Shown: positions 42,491 through 52,147, counted from the stretch's first letter. The stretch is 64,000 nucleotides of DNA from Jatrophihabitans_A sp035248685 (GCA_035248685.1 DATFHF010000003.1:1-64000), one strand, 5' to 3'. A program made the numbers and translations. Notes: generated by a model not told the origin, from the sequence alone.

Positions 42491-44569
42491 TCAGCGCCGG
42501 TACGAATCCGAGCCGGTGGCCCGTCGGGTCCAGTCGAGCTCCGGCTGGCGTAGCCGCCGCCGTCGGATCCACTCGCTGGCCTCGTCGGCCGGCATCGGAG
42601 CCGCGATATGCCAGCCCTGCGCACCATCACAGCCGAGCTCGCGCAGCGCCTCCCACTCGGCCTCGGTTTCCACGCCCTCGGCGATCGCCGGCATGCCCAA
42701 GGCGTGCGCCAGATCGACGATGGACGTGACGATGCCGACCGCGGCCGGTCCGTGCGAGAGCCGGGACACAAAGGTGCGGTCGATCTTCAGCTCGCTGACC
42801 GGCAGCGCCTGCAGGCGCAGCAGCGAGGAGTAGCCGGTACCGAAGTCGTCCAGGCTGAGGGTCACCCCGACCGCGTCCAGGTCACGCAGGATGGTGTTCA
42901 GCTCCTCGGTCTGCTGTGCGACCACCCGTTCGGTGATCTCCAGCTGCAACATGCCCGCCGGGAACCGGTAGCGGTCCAGCCCGCTCAGCACCAGGTGCAC
43001 CAGCCGGCTGCCGAGCAGGTCGGTCACCGACACGTTTACCGCGACCGGCACCAACAGGCCGTCCGCCCGCCAGGCCGCCATTTGGGCCAGCGCCATTGTC
43101 ACTACCCGATCGGTGACCAGGTACATGATCCCAGACCGTTCGGCCAGCGGGATGAACTCGTCCGGCGGGATGAAGCCCCGTTGCGGATGCTGCCACCGGA
43201 TCAGCGCCTCCACCCCCATCAAGGAACCGTCTCGCAGCCGGACCTTCGGCTGGTATTGCAGGGTGAGCGAGCCGTCGTCCAACGCCTGGCGAAGCTCGCT
43301 GAGCAGGCTCAGCCGGTCGGCGGAGTTGTGGTCCCGGTGCGCGGAGTAGGTGGCCACCCCGCAGCGGGTCTCCTTGGCCACGTACATCGCCACGTCCGAC
43401 ACCCGCAGCAGGTCCTCGGCCAGCAAGGCATGCTCGGGATGCATGGCCAGCCCGATCGAGGCCTCGATCTCGACCCACATGCCTTCCAGCTCGATCGGGT
43501 TCATCAGCGACGTCCGGATCCGTTCGGCGACCTTTTGCACCTCATCCTCGGTGGCGTCCGGCACGATGACGGCGAACTCGTCACCGCCCAGCCGGGCCAG
43601 ATGGTCACCGGGCCGGACGGACCTGCTCAGCCGCTCGGCGAAATGGATCAGTAGCTGGTCGCCGACATGGTGGCCGAGGGTGTCGTTGACCTCCTTGAAG
43701 TGGTCCAGGTCGATCAGCAGCAGGCCGAACGGACGGCCATCTCGTTTCGATCGGGCCAGCTCGACGTTCAGCGACGATTGCAGCCGCGATCGATTCGGCA
43801 GGCCGGTGAGTGGGTCATGGCTGGCCTGATGTTCCTGCTGTACCGACATCTGCGCCATCTTGTAGACCAGCACCAGCGGGATGAGCAGCAGTGGCAGCAG
43901 TTCCCAGGCGGTGTCGGCGACCGCCACGATCACCGGCGACAGGGCCAGCACCGAGAACGTGGTCGCCGCATAGTGCGGAAAGTCGTCGAGCAGGAACTCC
44001 CAGAACGAGCTGGTCCAGGCCAGTGCACCGGATACCAGCACCAGGTTGGTGGTGAAGTAGACGACGCAGGCCGCGAGCATCCAGGGCAGGTCGGCGCCGG
44101 TCAACCGGTCCAGCGGGTGAGCCAGTGACGGGGTGCGGTGGCTGGCGATCATCACCAGCCAGGCCGCGGTTATGGACAGGTTGTACTGGCCGACGTTGAA
44201 CAGCATCTTCCACGGCGTCTTGTGCACTTGCAGGTCGGCTGCGAGCGAGGCGATGCTGACCACCACCAGTGCCGGCCATCCGCCCCAGAGGAACAGGATC
44301 GCGCAGGCGAACGCGGTCGACATCACCACGCCCTGCGGGTCGTGTCCGGAGCCCTGCATCAGTGGCCGCAGCTCCAGCACCACCAGCAGCACCGCGGTCA
44401 TTGCCAGCGGCGCCCCGGCCCGATCCAGGCTGGTGGTCGCGACTCGCTGGACGGCGACGGCGAGCAGCCCCCAACCGAGCAGCACCGAGGGATACCAGAA
44501 GGCAGCGAACAGCGACGGACGGGCGAATGACGGCCGCCGGCCCGTTGGCGAGCTCGCGTCGCCGGACAC
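42491..44569 (-). CDS. Membrane GGDEF-EAL cyclic-di-GMP protein
   Basis: A 692-residue protein. About eight N-terminal helices (~18-225) form a membrane sensor. A GGDEF domain follows (~255-410) with intact RLGGDEFAVIVP, then an EAL domain (~425-675) with GVEALIRWQHP and DDFGTGYSSL. Both catalytic signatures are complete, so it could make and degrade c-di-GMP. The start is GTG at 44569. It stands upstream of the propeller gene in the same direction, ~137 bp apart. Confidence 0.93.
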   Translation of the reverse strand: MSGDASSPTGRRPSFARPSLFAAFWYPSVLLGWGLLAVAVQRVATTSLDRAGAPLAMTAVLLVVLELRPLMQGSGHDPQGVVMSTAFACAILFLWGGWPALVVVSIASLAADLQVHKTPWKMLFNVGQYNLSITAAWLVMIASHRTPSLAHPLDRLTGADLPWMLAACVVYFTTNLVLVSGALAWTSSFWEFLLDDFPHYAATTFSVLALSPVIVAVADTAWELLPLLLIPLVLVYKMAQMSVQQEHQASHDPLTGLPNRSRLQSSLNVELARSKRDGRPFGLLLIDLDHFKEVNDTLGHHVGDQLLIHFAERLSRSVRPGDHLARLGGDEFAVIVPDATEDEVQKVAERIRTSLMNPIELEGMWVEIEASIGLAMHPEHALLAEDLLRVSDVAMYVAKETRCGVATYSAHRDHNSADRLSLLSELRQALDDGSLTLQYQPKVRLRDGSLMGVEALIRWQHPQRGFIPPDEFIPLAERSGIMYLVTDRVVTMALAQMAAWRADGLLVPVAVNVSVTDLLGSRLVHLVLSGLDRYRFPAGMLQLEITERVVAQQTEELNTILRDLDAVGVTLSLDDFGTGYSSLLRLQALPVSELKIDRTFVSRLSHGPAAVGIVTSIVDLAHALGMPAIAEGVETEAEWEALRELGCDGAQGWHIAAPMPADEASEWIRRRRLRQPELDWTRRATGSDSYRR

Positions 44570-44641
44570 ATCCGCCCTATCGGCGTTCCAGGCGCAGAAG
44601 TGAGGACGAAAATGATCATTACCGGCGAGCGGCCGGCGCGG

Positions 44642-45343
44642 TCAGCGGGCCTTGCGGTAGCGGTGGACCGGCCGGCCGGCAGTGCCGTACTCCAGCTCCA
44701 GCCGGACTAGTCCGCGGCGGTCCAGTTCAGTGAGGTAGCGCTGTGCGGTCGGCCGGCTTATCCCCAGCTCGCCGGCCACGCCGGCGGCATCCATGGCGTG
44801 CGCCGAGCCGGACACGACCTCGAGGATCCGGGCCATGGTCGGCGGCAACTGATGTTTCGCCGGCCGCCGGGCCGCCGGTCGGCGGAGTTCGTAGAGGCTG
44901 TCGACCGTCGCCTGGTCAGCCTCGTCGGTCGCGGCGGCGGCCACCTGCTGGCGCCACCGCCGATAGCCCTCCAGCTGCTCCTTCAGCTGCTGGAAGCCGA
45001 ACGGCTTCACCAGGTAGTACACCGCGCCGAGCCCGATCGCGGCCCGGACCGAGTCGAGGTCACGGGCGGCGGTGATAAAGATGCAGTCCGGCGGCGTGCT
45101 GCCTTGGCCGGCCAGCGAGCGGAGCAGGCTCAGCCCGTCCTCGTCGGGCAGGAAGATGTCCAGGATCAGCAAGTCCGGACGCAGGTCGGCGATCAGCTGC
45201 CGCGCCTCGGCCGCGGTATGCGCCTGGCCCACGCAGCTGAAGCCCTCGATCCGTTCCACGCTGGCCGCGTGGATCCGGGCGACCCGGAAGTCGTCGTCCA
45301 CCACCAACGTCCGGATCAAGGTGTCACCGCGCGGTTCGGTCAT
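44642..45343 (-). CDS. CitB/DcuR-family response regulator
   Basis: A 233-residue regulator. The receiver has VVDDD (15-18 acidic pocket), phospho-acceptor Asp62 (LLILDIFLPDEDG) and Lys in LVKPFGF. A C-terminal helix-turn-helix (~165-233) has ELGISRPTAQRYLTELDRRG, as in DcuR/DctR/CitB. The start at 45343 (MTEPRGDTL) lies 20 bp inside the kinase 3' end. With the kinase it forms a two-component pair; the likely target is the divergent ABC importer. Confidence 0.92.
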   Translation of the reverse strand: MTEPRGDTLIRTLVVDDDFRVARIHAASVERIEGFSCVGQAHTAAEARQLIADLRPDLLILDIFLPDEDGLSLLRSLAGQGSTPPDCIFITAARDLDSVRAAIGLGAVYYLVKPFGFQQLKEQLEGYRRWRQQVAAAATDEADQATVDSLYELRRPAARRPAKHQLPPTMARILEVVSGSAHAMDAAGVAGELGISRPTAQRYLTELDRRGLVRLELEYGTAGRPVHRYRKAR

Positions 45344-46940
45344 CCCGGCCTCCGGTGCTGGCAAGCTGGCCCGGCGCCCTGCGGGGCAACTGCACGACGA
45401 ACTGGCCGCCCGGGCCGGGCATCGCCTCGATCCGGCCACCGGCCCGGTGTACCAGCCGATGGACCAGCGCCAGCCCGATCCCCCGCCGCAGCTCGCCCCG
45501 GTCCGGCTTGGTGGAGAAACCGTCGGTGAAGATGTCGGTCAGGTGTTCCGGCGCGACCCCCGGGCCGTTGTCGGTCACCACTATTCGCAGGCCGTCCTCG
45601 TCGGTCAGCCGCACCTGGACGGTACGCGGCTCCGGTTGCCCGGCGGTGGCGTCGATCGCGTTGTCGACCAGGTTGCCGATGATCGTCATCAGCATCTGGG
45701 CATCGCTGTCGCCTGCCTCCAGGTGACTGTCCTCGGTGATGGTGAGGCTGACGCCGCGCTCGCCGGCCACCGCGAGCTTGGCCAGTAGCAGTGCCGCGAG
45801 CACCGGTGGCCGGATCCGGGCCCGCAGGTCTTCGGCCGAGGTGAACTGCTGGCCGGTGATGGTGTCCAGGTAGCGGCGGGCCTCCTCGGTCTCGTCCAGG
45901 TCGAGGAGTCCGGCGATCACATGCAGCCGGTTGGTGAACTCGTGCTCCTGGGCACGCAAGGCGTTGGCCAGTCCGGTGACCGCATGCATCCGCCGGATCA
46001 TCGCCTCGAGTTCGGTCCGATCCCGCAGCGTGACGATACTGCCGACATCCCGGCCGGCCACGATGACCGGGCGCCGGTTGACCACCAGCAGCGCCTCGCT
46101 GGTCAGCACGCTCTGGTCGGCGCCCGGCACCCGTCCGGCCAGCACGTCCTGCAGCCGGCCGGACGGGATCAGCTCGTCTAGCCGTTGGCCGGTGGCGGTG
46201 CCGGCGATGCCGAGCAGCCGGCGTGCCTCACCGTTGATCAGGCTGACTCGGCCGCGGCTGTCGAAGCCGATCACGCCCTCCCGGATGCCGTGCAGCATCG
46301 CCTCGCGTTCCTGGACGAGAGCGGCGATCTCGTTGAGCTCCAGACCGAACGTCACCCGCTTGATGCGCCGGGCCAGCAGCAGTGCTACGGCAGCGCCCAC
46401 CGCCAGCGCCAGCGCCGAATAGGTAACGATTGCCAGCACATCCTTGGCCACTTGGGCGGCCACCTCGGTCTCCAGGATGCCGACCGACACCTGGCCGATC
46501 ACCCGGCCGGAGCTGTCGAAGATCGGAGCCTTGCCGTTGGCGGACCGGCCCAGGCTGCCGGGGTCGATGCCCACGTGGTCGTGGCCGTCCAGCACCGCGA
46601 CCGGTTCCTCCAGCCGCTGGCCGATCAGCGCCGGGTTGGGATGGGAGTACCGGATGCCGGACCGGTCGGTGACCACCACATAGGCCGCACCGGTGCTGCG
46701 CGCGATCCGCGTGGCGAGCGGCTGGATGATGTGTGCCGGGTCGTTGCTCGCCAACGCCTGCGGCAACTGTGGCATGTCGGCCACCACGACCGCCGTGACC
46801 CGGGCTCGCTGCTCGTACTGCTTATCCAGTGACTGCCGGGTCAACTGGACGTCCAGCACGCCGCCGATCACCACCGTCGCCAGCAGGATGGCGAGGACCG
46901 CGAGCAGGATCTGGGATGCGAGCGCACGCGAACGGGCCAT
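45324..46940 (-). CDS. CitA/DcuS-family sensor histidine kinase
   Basis: A 538-residue kinase with two membrane helices (~10-32 and ~170-192) flanking an extracytoplasmic PAS-like sensor with YVVVTDRSGIRYSHPNP, the CitA/DcuS signature. A cytoplasmic PAS (~205-310) precedes a SPOB-type H-box (AQEHEFTNRLHVI) and ATPase with VTDNGPGVAPE and RGIGLALV. The family senses carboxylates or related small anions. The start at 46940 has GGAGG upstream. It is divergent from the ABC genes with ~250 bp between, and its stop overlaps the regulator by 20 bp. Confidence 0.92.
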   Translation of the reverse strand: MARSRALASQILLAVLAILLATVVIGGVLDVQLTRQSLDKQYEQRARVTAVVVADMPQLPQALASNDPAHIIQPLATRIARSTGAAYVVVTDRSGIRYSHPNPALIGQRLEEPVAVLDGHDHVGIDPGSLGRSANGKAPIFDSSGRVIGQVSVGILETEVAAQVAKDVLAIVTYSALALAVGAAVALLLARRIKRVTFGLELNEIAALVQEREAMLHGIREGVIGFDSRGRVSLINGEARRLLGIAGTATGQRLDELIPSGRLQDVLAGRVPGADQSVLTSEALLVVNRRPVIVAGRDVGSIVTLRDRTELEAMIRRMHAVTGLANALRAQEHEFTNRLHVIAGLLDLDETEEARRYLDTITGQQFTSAEDLRARIRPPVLAALLLAKLAVAGERGVSLTITEDSHLEAGDSDAQMLMTIIGNLVDNAIDATAGQPEPRTVQVRLTDEDGLRIVVTDNGPGVAPEHLTDIFTDGFSTKPDRGELRRGIGLALVHRLVHRAGGRIEAMPGPGGQFVVQLPRRAPGQLASTGGRDDRTAR

Positions 46941-47027
46941 CCTGCCACCACCTCCCAAGCGGTAGCTGCCTACCGGTACCTGACGGGCGCATGTAAGCAC
47001 GGGCCTCACCGGCTACGAAAGGGCCGC

Positions 47028-47042
47028 TGCACACAATGCACA
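47028..47042. promoter_or_regulatory. TGCACA direct repeat in the kinase-transporter intergenic region
   Basis: Two TGCACA hexamers separated by CAA (9-nt period) lie between the sensor kinase and the divergent ABC ATPase. Direct repeats of this size are typical response-regulator sites. This is weak evidence on its own. Confidence 0.25.
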
Positions 47043-47187
47043 GAAGCTCGAGAAACGCACCGGTCACGAGCAATTCGTAGGCCGGTAACCAGTATCGCGG
47101 ATTAGGCGAAGAACGAGCGCAACGATGTTGCCGGCTCCGCCGCTCAGGCACGCTTCTGCGCACAGCCGAGCGAAGGAGCCCGCGCAG

Positions 47188-48024
47188 ATGAGCACAGCGA
47201 ACCATCCGACCGCAACCGAACCACCCGCAATCGAGCTGCGTGGCGTCACCAAGAAGTTCGGCACGCCGCGCGGGGGCAGCTACACAGCGATCGAGGATCT
47301 CGACCTGGTCGTCGAGCCAGGGCAGTTCTGCGCCGTGGTCGGTCCGACCGGCTGTGGCAAGTCGACCACGTTGACGCTGGTCTCCGGCCTGGAACGACCC
47401 ACCAGCGGTGCCGCACTGGTGGCCGGACGGGTGGTGGACTCGATCACCCCCGGCGTCGGCTTCGTGTTCCAGAACGATGCGGTGTTCCCGTGGAAGAGCG
47501 TGCTGGACAACGTCGCGGCCGGTCCGCGGTTTCGGGGCCGGCGTCGGGGTGAGGCCAACGCGGCCGCCCGGGATTGGCTGCGCCGGGTCGGACTAGCCGG
47601 TTTCGAAGACCGGTATCCCCATCAGCTCTCCGGCGGCATGCGCAAGCGGGTCGCGCTGGCGCAGAGCCTGATCAACGAGCCTCGGGTGCTGCTGATGGAC
47701 GAGCCGTTCTCGGCACTGGACGTGCAGACCCGCTTGATCATGTCGGGCGAGCTGCTCGGGCTGTGGGAGCAGACCAAGCCCGCGGTCATCTTCGTGACGC
47801 ACGACTTGGAGGAGGCGATCGCGCTAGCCGACAAAGTCGTGGTGCTGACCGCCGGACCCGGGCGGGTCAAGGCGGTCTTCGACGTGGACCTGCCCCGTCC
47901 CCGCAACGCGCAGGAGATCAGGTTCGCCCCCGAGTTCGTTTCGCTGTACTCCCAGATCTGGGACGCGCTACGCGCCGAGGTCGAGACCGCCTACGCCCGC
48001 ACGACCAGCGAGCAGGTGGCGTGA
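47188..48024 (+). CDS. ABC transporter ATP-binding protein (SsuB/TauB-like)
   Basis: A 278-residue ATPase of the nitrate/sulfonate/taurine type. Walker A is GPTGCGKST, the Q-loop FVFQNDAV, the signature LSGGMRKRVALA and Walker B VLLMDEPF. It energises import with the permease and binding protein that follow. The start at 47188 has AAGGAG upstream and fits the family. The stop shares a base with the permease start (TGATG). Confidence 0.94.
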   Translation: MSTANHPTATEPPAIELRGVTKKFGTPRGGSYTAIEDLDLVVEPGQFCAVVGPTGCGKSTTLTLVSGLERPTSGAALVAGRVVDSITPGVGFVFQNDAVFPWKSVLDNVAAGPRFRGRRRGEANAAARDWLRRVGLAGFEDRYPHQLSGGMRKRVALAQSLINEPRVLLMDEPFSALDVQTRLIMSGELLGLWEQTKPAVIFVTHDLEEAIALADKVVVLTAGPGRVKAVFDVDLPRPRNAQEIRFAPEFVSLYSQIWDALRAEVETAYARTTSEQVA

Positions 48025-48899
48025 TGGCCCTCGACACGTCGTTGAGCTCGGGCAAGGCGGCCATTACCAGCCGGCCCCGCCGGGCCTTCACCGCACAGCG
48101 TGGGCGCCGGCTGGCCGGGATCTACCTGGCCCGGTTGGCGTTGCTCGTCCTGTTGATCGGCGGTTGGCAGTTGGGCGTGAATACCAAGCACATCGATCCG
48201 TTCTTCTGGGGCTCGCCTACCGGCGCCTGGCACCAGCTGCGGATCTGGGTGCTGAACGGGACATCGCAGGGTTCGCTCGGCAGCCAGGTGCTGGTGACGC
48301 TGCAGGAGGCGCTGTACGGCTTCCTGATCGGGGTTGTGCTCGGAGTCGTGTTCGGGATCGCGCTGGGGCGCAGCCAGTTCCTGTCCGACCTGCTGGCGCC
48401 GTTCATCAAGATCGCGAACTCGATTCCCCGTATCGTGCTTGGGTCGTTCTTCACGTTGGCTTTCGGCTACGGCATCAAGTCGAAGGTGATCCTGGCGGTG
48501 ATCCTGGTGTTCTTCGGGGTCTTCTTCAATGCCTTTCAGGGCACCCGCGAAGTCGATCGCAACCTCATGGCGAACGCCCGGATCCTCGGTGCCTCGCGCT
48601 GGCAGGCTACCCGCCAAGTGGTGTTGCCGTCGGCGTTCACCTGGATCATGGCCAGCCTGCACATCAGCTTCGGGTTCGCGCTGATCGGCGCCTTAGTCGG
48701 TGAATTGCTCGGCGCCGACAAGGGATTGGGGCTGCTGATCAAGAATTCGCAGAACAACACCGACATCAACGGGGTGCTCGCCGGCATGGTGCTGGTCGCG
48801 TTGATCGCCCTGGTCGCCGAAGCGCTGATCACCTTGTTGGAACGGCGAATACTGCGCTGGCGACCGCCGCAGCGAAGTGCGGATCTCAGCGCGGCATGA
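48024..48899 (+). CDS. ABC transporter permease (SsuC/TauC-like)
   Basis: A 291-residue inner-membrane permease with about six helices and the BPD-type loop EVDRNLMANARILGASRWQ, which docks the ATPase. The start ATG at 48024 overlaps the ATPase stop (TGATG); a longer upstream frame reads through the ATPase gene and was discarded. It is followed by the binding-protein gene. A homodimer of this permease is expected. Substrate depends on the binding protein. Confidence 0.94.
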   Translation: MALDTSLSSGKAAITSRPRRAFTAQRGRRLAGIYLARLALLVLLIGGWQLGVNTKHIDPFFWGSPTGAWHQLRIWVLNGTSQGSLGSQVLVTLQEALYGFLIGVVLGVVFGIALGRSQFLSDLLAPFIKIANSIPRIVLGSFFTLAFGYGIKSKVILAVILVFFGVFFNAFQGTREVDRNLMANARILGASRWQATRQVVLPSAFTWIMASLHISFGFALIGALVGELLGADKGLGLLIKNSQNNTDINGVLAGMVLVALIALVAEALITLLERRILRWRPPQRSADLSAA

Positions 48900-48958
48900 C
48901 CACGGACGGCGCCCAAAACCACAGCCCCCTGACAGCTGAACACAACCTAGGAGACAAC

Positions 48959-50023
48959 ATGCTCATGCCCCGCCTGCTCGGTGGCACCGCTGCCGTCGCG
49001 GCCGCCACACTCGTCCTTTCCGGATGCGCGAACAAGGCGACCTCCGGAACCTCCGGACCCGCCGCGAAGGCGGCAGCCGGCTCGCCCACGGTCACCATCA
49101 TGGTTGGTGGTCTCAGCAAACAGATCTACCTGCCCTACATGCTCGCCCAGGATCTGGGCTACTACGCCAAGGCCGGCGTGAACGTCAAGCTGGAAAACGA
49201 GCCGGCCGGTGGGGATGCCACCCAGAACATGCTCGCCGGCCAGGTGGACGGCGTCGGCGGCTTCTACGACCACAACATCGCCTTGCAAGGTCAGGGTAAG
49301 TCGTCTGAGTCGGTGGTCTCGATGCTTCAGGTTCCAGGCGAGGTCGAGCTGTGCCGGACCGACCTTAAGGATCAGGTCAAGTCGCCGGCGGACTGGAAGG
49401 GCAAGTCGCTGGGCATCACCGATACCGGTTCCTCGACGGACTTTCTGACCCAGTACCTGGCCACCAAGAACGGCGTCGACCCGGCGACCACCACCCGCCG
49501 GGGCGTCGGAGCCGGCACTACGTTCATCGCGGCCATGAAGCAGAAGGCGATCGCCTGCGGGATGACCACCGAGCCGACCGTGTCGCAGGTGCTCAAGGAC
49601 GGTCTCGGCTACATCCTGCTCGACATGCGCACCGCTGACGGGGCACGGCAAGCGCTCGGCGGCACCTACCCCGCAACCTCGCTGTACATGACCACGGCCT
49701 ACGTCAACGGTCACAAGGATGTCGTGCAGAAACTGGTCAGTGCCTACGTCGCCACCTTGAAGTGGATCCAGTCGCACACCGGCGCCCAGATCGCCGATCA
49801 GGTTCCGCCGGACTACTACGCCGGGGTGGGCAAGGACGCCTATGCCAAGGCGTTGGACAGCGAGAAGGGCATCTTCAACCCGACCGGTCTGATGCCTCCG
49901 GACGGTCCCAAGACCTGCCTTGCGGTGCTGTCGGCGTTCAACCAGAACGTCAAGGGCAAGACGATCGATCTGGCCGCCACCTACACCGACGCGTTCGTCA
50001 AGGCGGCGCAACCGATTACCTGA
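48959..50023 (+). CDS. NMT1/SsuA-type ABC substrate-binding lipoprotein
   Basis: A 354-residue lipoprotein with lipobox LSGC (LVLSGCANK) and an NMT1-like fold: KQIYLPYMLAQDLGYYAKAG, then AGQVDGVGGFYD. Homologues bind sulfonates, nitrate or thiamine precursors; the ligand is not evident. The start at 48959 has AGGAGA upstream. An upstream in-frame ATG at 48896 overlaps the permease stop but lacks signal-peptide logic. It ends the three-gene importer and is followed by a hairpin. Confidence 0.92.
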   Translation: MLMPRLLGGTAAVAAATLVLSGCANKATSGTSGPAAKAAAGSPTVTIMVGGLSKQIYLPYMLAQDLGYYAKAGVNVKLENEPAGGDATQNMLAGQVDGVGGFYDHNIALQGQGKSSESVVSMLQVPGEVELCRTDLKDQVKSPADWKGKSLGITDTGSSTDFLTQYLATKNGVDPATTTRRGVGAGTTFIAAMKQKAIACGMTTEPTVSQVLKDGLGYILLDMRTADGARQALGGTYPATSLYMTTAYVNGHKDVVQKLVSAYVATLKWIQSHTGAQIADQVPPDYYAGVGKDAYAKALDSEKGIFNPTGLMPPDGPKTCLAVLSAFNQNVKGKTIDLAATYTDAFVKAAQPIT

Positions 50024-50031
50024 GCTGGTCA

Positions 50032-50073
50032 GGCGACGTCGCTCTCGTGAGGTTTCGCGAGGGCGGCGTCGCC
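50032..50073. terminator. Hairpin after the ABC importer operon
   Basis: Arms 50032-50042 and 50063-50073 pair over 11 bp with one G-T wobble, and an inner CTCG/CGAG extends the stem. It lies 9 bp after the binding-protein stop, as expected for a terminator. Confidence 0.6.
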
Positions 50074-50107
50074 GCGTCGGCGACGGAACGCCGCTACGGT
50101 TGGCCGA

Positions 50108-50674
50108 ATGACAGCTGAACCGGACATCCCGCGGCGAGATCGGCGGGTTGAGCTGCGCCAACTTCCGGCCGCCGCCATCGATGCGCTGGCGGCCGGGGAT
50201 CTCTCGGCTGCCAGCACGGCGGCCGGGATCGTGCTGCCGCCGTACTTCGTCAGCCCGCAGGATCGACGCACCTGGCAGCGACGCAGTCTCCAGTTGGCCG
50301 ACGATCCGGCCTGTGCCGGCTGGATCACCCGGATCATCGTCGATACCGATCGCGACTTGGTGGTCGGACGCGCCGGCTACCACGGTCGGCCGGACGATCG
50401 CGGCATGGTGGAGGTCGGCTACGCCATCGATCCGCCGCACCGCCGCCAGGGCTATGCCCGGGCCGCGCTGGTCGACCTGCTGGACCGAGCAGCTCGCGAA
50501 CCGTCGGTCAGCACCGTGCGAGCCACCATCAGCCCTACCAACCAGGCCTCTCGCCGACTGGTACTGCAATACGGCTTCACCGAGGTGGGCGAGCAGTGGG
50601 ACGACGAGGACGGCATCGAAACGATCTTTGAAGTGCCTGCCGGTTCGGGTGATCGGTCAGGCGCTCGGCCCTGA
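50108..50674 (+). CDS. GNAT-family N-acetyltransferase
   Basis: A 188-residue acetyltransferase with the acetyl-CoA stretch VGYAIDPPHRRQGYARAALV and a C-terminal TNQASRRLVLQYGFTEVGEQ. RimJ-like fold. The acceptor is unknown. It follows the ABC terminator and precedes the PCD-VOC gene in the same direction. Confidence 0.9.
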   Translation: MTAEPDIPRRDRRVELRQLPAAAIDALAAGDLSAASTAAGIVLPPYFVSPQDRRTWQRRSLQLADDPACAGWITRIIVDTDRDLVVGRAGYHGRPDDRGMVEVGYAIDPPHRRQGYARAALVDLLDRAAREPSVSTVRATISPTNQASRRLVLQYGFTEVGEQWDDEDGIETIFEVPAGSGDRSGARP

Positions 50675-50693
50675 CGGCTGAGAGGATGGCCCG

Positions 50694-51413
50694 ATGACCG
50701 GACCGGACTCGACCAGCCCGCTGTCTCGAAGCGCTGCCAGCACCGCGGTAGCTGAGTTCGGCTGGCGGTACCTGCTGGCAAACCTCTGCACGTCGGTCGC
50801 CGTGCCGTCGCTGGCCGCGGCGGTCCGAGTCGCCGCCACGGCCACCGAGGTATGTGCCGAGCATGCCGACGGCCACCTACGCATCGACCTGCGCCCGGAC
50901 CGAGTCGAATTGGCATTGCAGACCGCCTCCCTCGGCAACGTCACCCAACTCGACACCGTGTTGGCCGAACGCATCTCCCGATCGCTGGAAGGCCGGTCGG
51001 CGGTTACCGGCGGCTCCACCGGCCAGCAGTCGGCACGAGGAGTGCAGATGCTGGAAGTGGCGATCGATGCCTTGGACATCCCCGCCATCCGACCGTTTTG
51101 GAAGGCCGTCCTGGCCTACCGGGACGAGCCGGGTGGTGGTCCGGAGGATGCGATCGTCGATCCGACCGGTCAGCTGCCGGCGGTCTGGTTCCAGCAAATG
51201 ACCGAGCCCCGACCCGATCGCAACCGCATCCACCTGGACATCACCGTCGCCCACGACGAGGCCGAAGCGCGGGTGAACGCCGCGCTAGCAGCCGGCGGCA
51301 GGCTGCTCACCGATGCCTACGCTCGCTCGTTCTGGGTGCTTGCCGACGCCGAGGGCAACGAGGCGTGCGTGTGCACCTGGCAGGACCGCGATCAGTCAAC
51401 GGCCGCCGACTGA
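50694..51413 (+). CDS. PCD-like / VOC fusion protein
   Basis: A 239-residue protein with two domains. The first (~20-100) resembles pterin-4a-carbinolamine dehydratase (AAAVRVAATATEVCAEHADG, HLRIDLRPDRVELAL, LDTVLAERIS). The second (~118-235) is a glyoxalase/VOC domain (LDIPAIRPFWKAVLAY, WFQQMTEPRPDRNRIHLDI). The PCD His pair is not conserved in full, so the head may be a structural relic. It starts 19 bp after the GNAT gene. Confidence 0.78.
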   Translation: MTGPDSTSPLSRSAASTAVAEFGWRYLLANLCTSVAVPSLAAAVRVAATATEVCAEHADGHLRIDLRPDRVELALQTASLGNVTQLDTVLAERISRSLEGRSAVTGGSTGQQSARGVQMLEVAIDALDIPAIRPFWKAVLAYRDEPGGGPEDAIVDPTGQLPAVWFQQMTEPRPDRNRIHLDITVAHDEAEARVNAALAAGGRLLTDAYARSFWVLADAEGNEACVCTWQDRDQSTAAD

Positions 51414-51439
51414 TCAGGCGTCGGCGACACCCGCCACGA

Positions 51440-51943
51440 TCAACCTGCCCTGCTCAGTTCAGGCACCGGGTCGGACTCGAAGTCCTCGGCAAGCAGGCCG
51501 GACTCCGGCAACATCTCGTAGCCCTGGTCGCTGATCCTGATCGGCATGCCGTCGGCATCCAGTTCCACCGATCCGGAGAATCCCCGGCGCCGCCTGGTGA
51601 AATTGGCCGTCCCTCGGGCCAGGTCGTGACCGATGGCTTCCGGCTCGACCTCGTAGGCAACGTGGTTGCTCTCGTCCCGGACGTACTGCCGAGAGAAGAT
51701 TCGGCCGCTGACGACGACCGGATCTCCCTTGCTGATCGAAGCGGCAACATTTTCCGCGAATTCTCGCCAAAATGTGACATTAACGAAGAACTTGTGGCCG
51801 TCCACCCACTGCCCGGACTCGCGGTCACGGCGCCGCTGGGTGCTGGCGACCCGGAAGGAAACGCGCGACAGTCCCGAGGTGGTGGGTTTGTTGACCACCT
51901 CGTCGACGACGTTGCCGACCACGGTGATGTTGGTTCCGTACAT
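51440..51943 (-). CDS. ssb: Single-stranded DNA-binding protein (paralogue)
   Basis: A 167-residue OB-fold SSB with MYGTNITVVGNVVDE, FRVASTQRRRDRE and a C-terminal disordered tail. It lacks the acidic DDDIPF tail of the main replication SSB, so it is probably an accessory paralogue such as SsbB. It binds ssDNA in the cytoplasm. It is the last gene before the tRNA-Arg that bounds the island. Confidence 0.9.
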   Translation of the reverse strand: MYGTNITVVGNVVDEVVNKPTTSGLSRVSFRVASTQRRRDRESGQWVDGHKFFVNVTFWREFAENVAASISKGDPVVVSGRIFSRQYVRDESNHVAYEVEPEAIGHDLARGTANFTRRRRGFSGSVELDADGMPIRISDQGYEMLPESGLLAEDFESDPVPELSRAG

Positions 51944-52147
51944 ATCCTGACTCCTTCGCTATCCGGTTGCCCGGGGCCCCGTTCGGGTTGTCTCCACTAG
52001 ACCGCAGTGGACCCGGCGCGAACGGTGGTCGGAGTCAAATGTGGATAGCGGCCCTACCTGGGGACGACGCCAACGAAAGTGTCGGTGAATCGGGGTAAAC
52101 GCGCGCCGGCAAGCGGCCGGGCCCCTCGGAGCTAGCATGACCGGCAG

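Noticed and set aside
46941..47187. A TPP riboswitch upstream of the NMT1-type importer
   Set aside because: The conserved CTGAGA and related elements of TPP riboswitches are absent.
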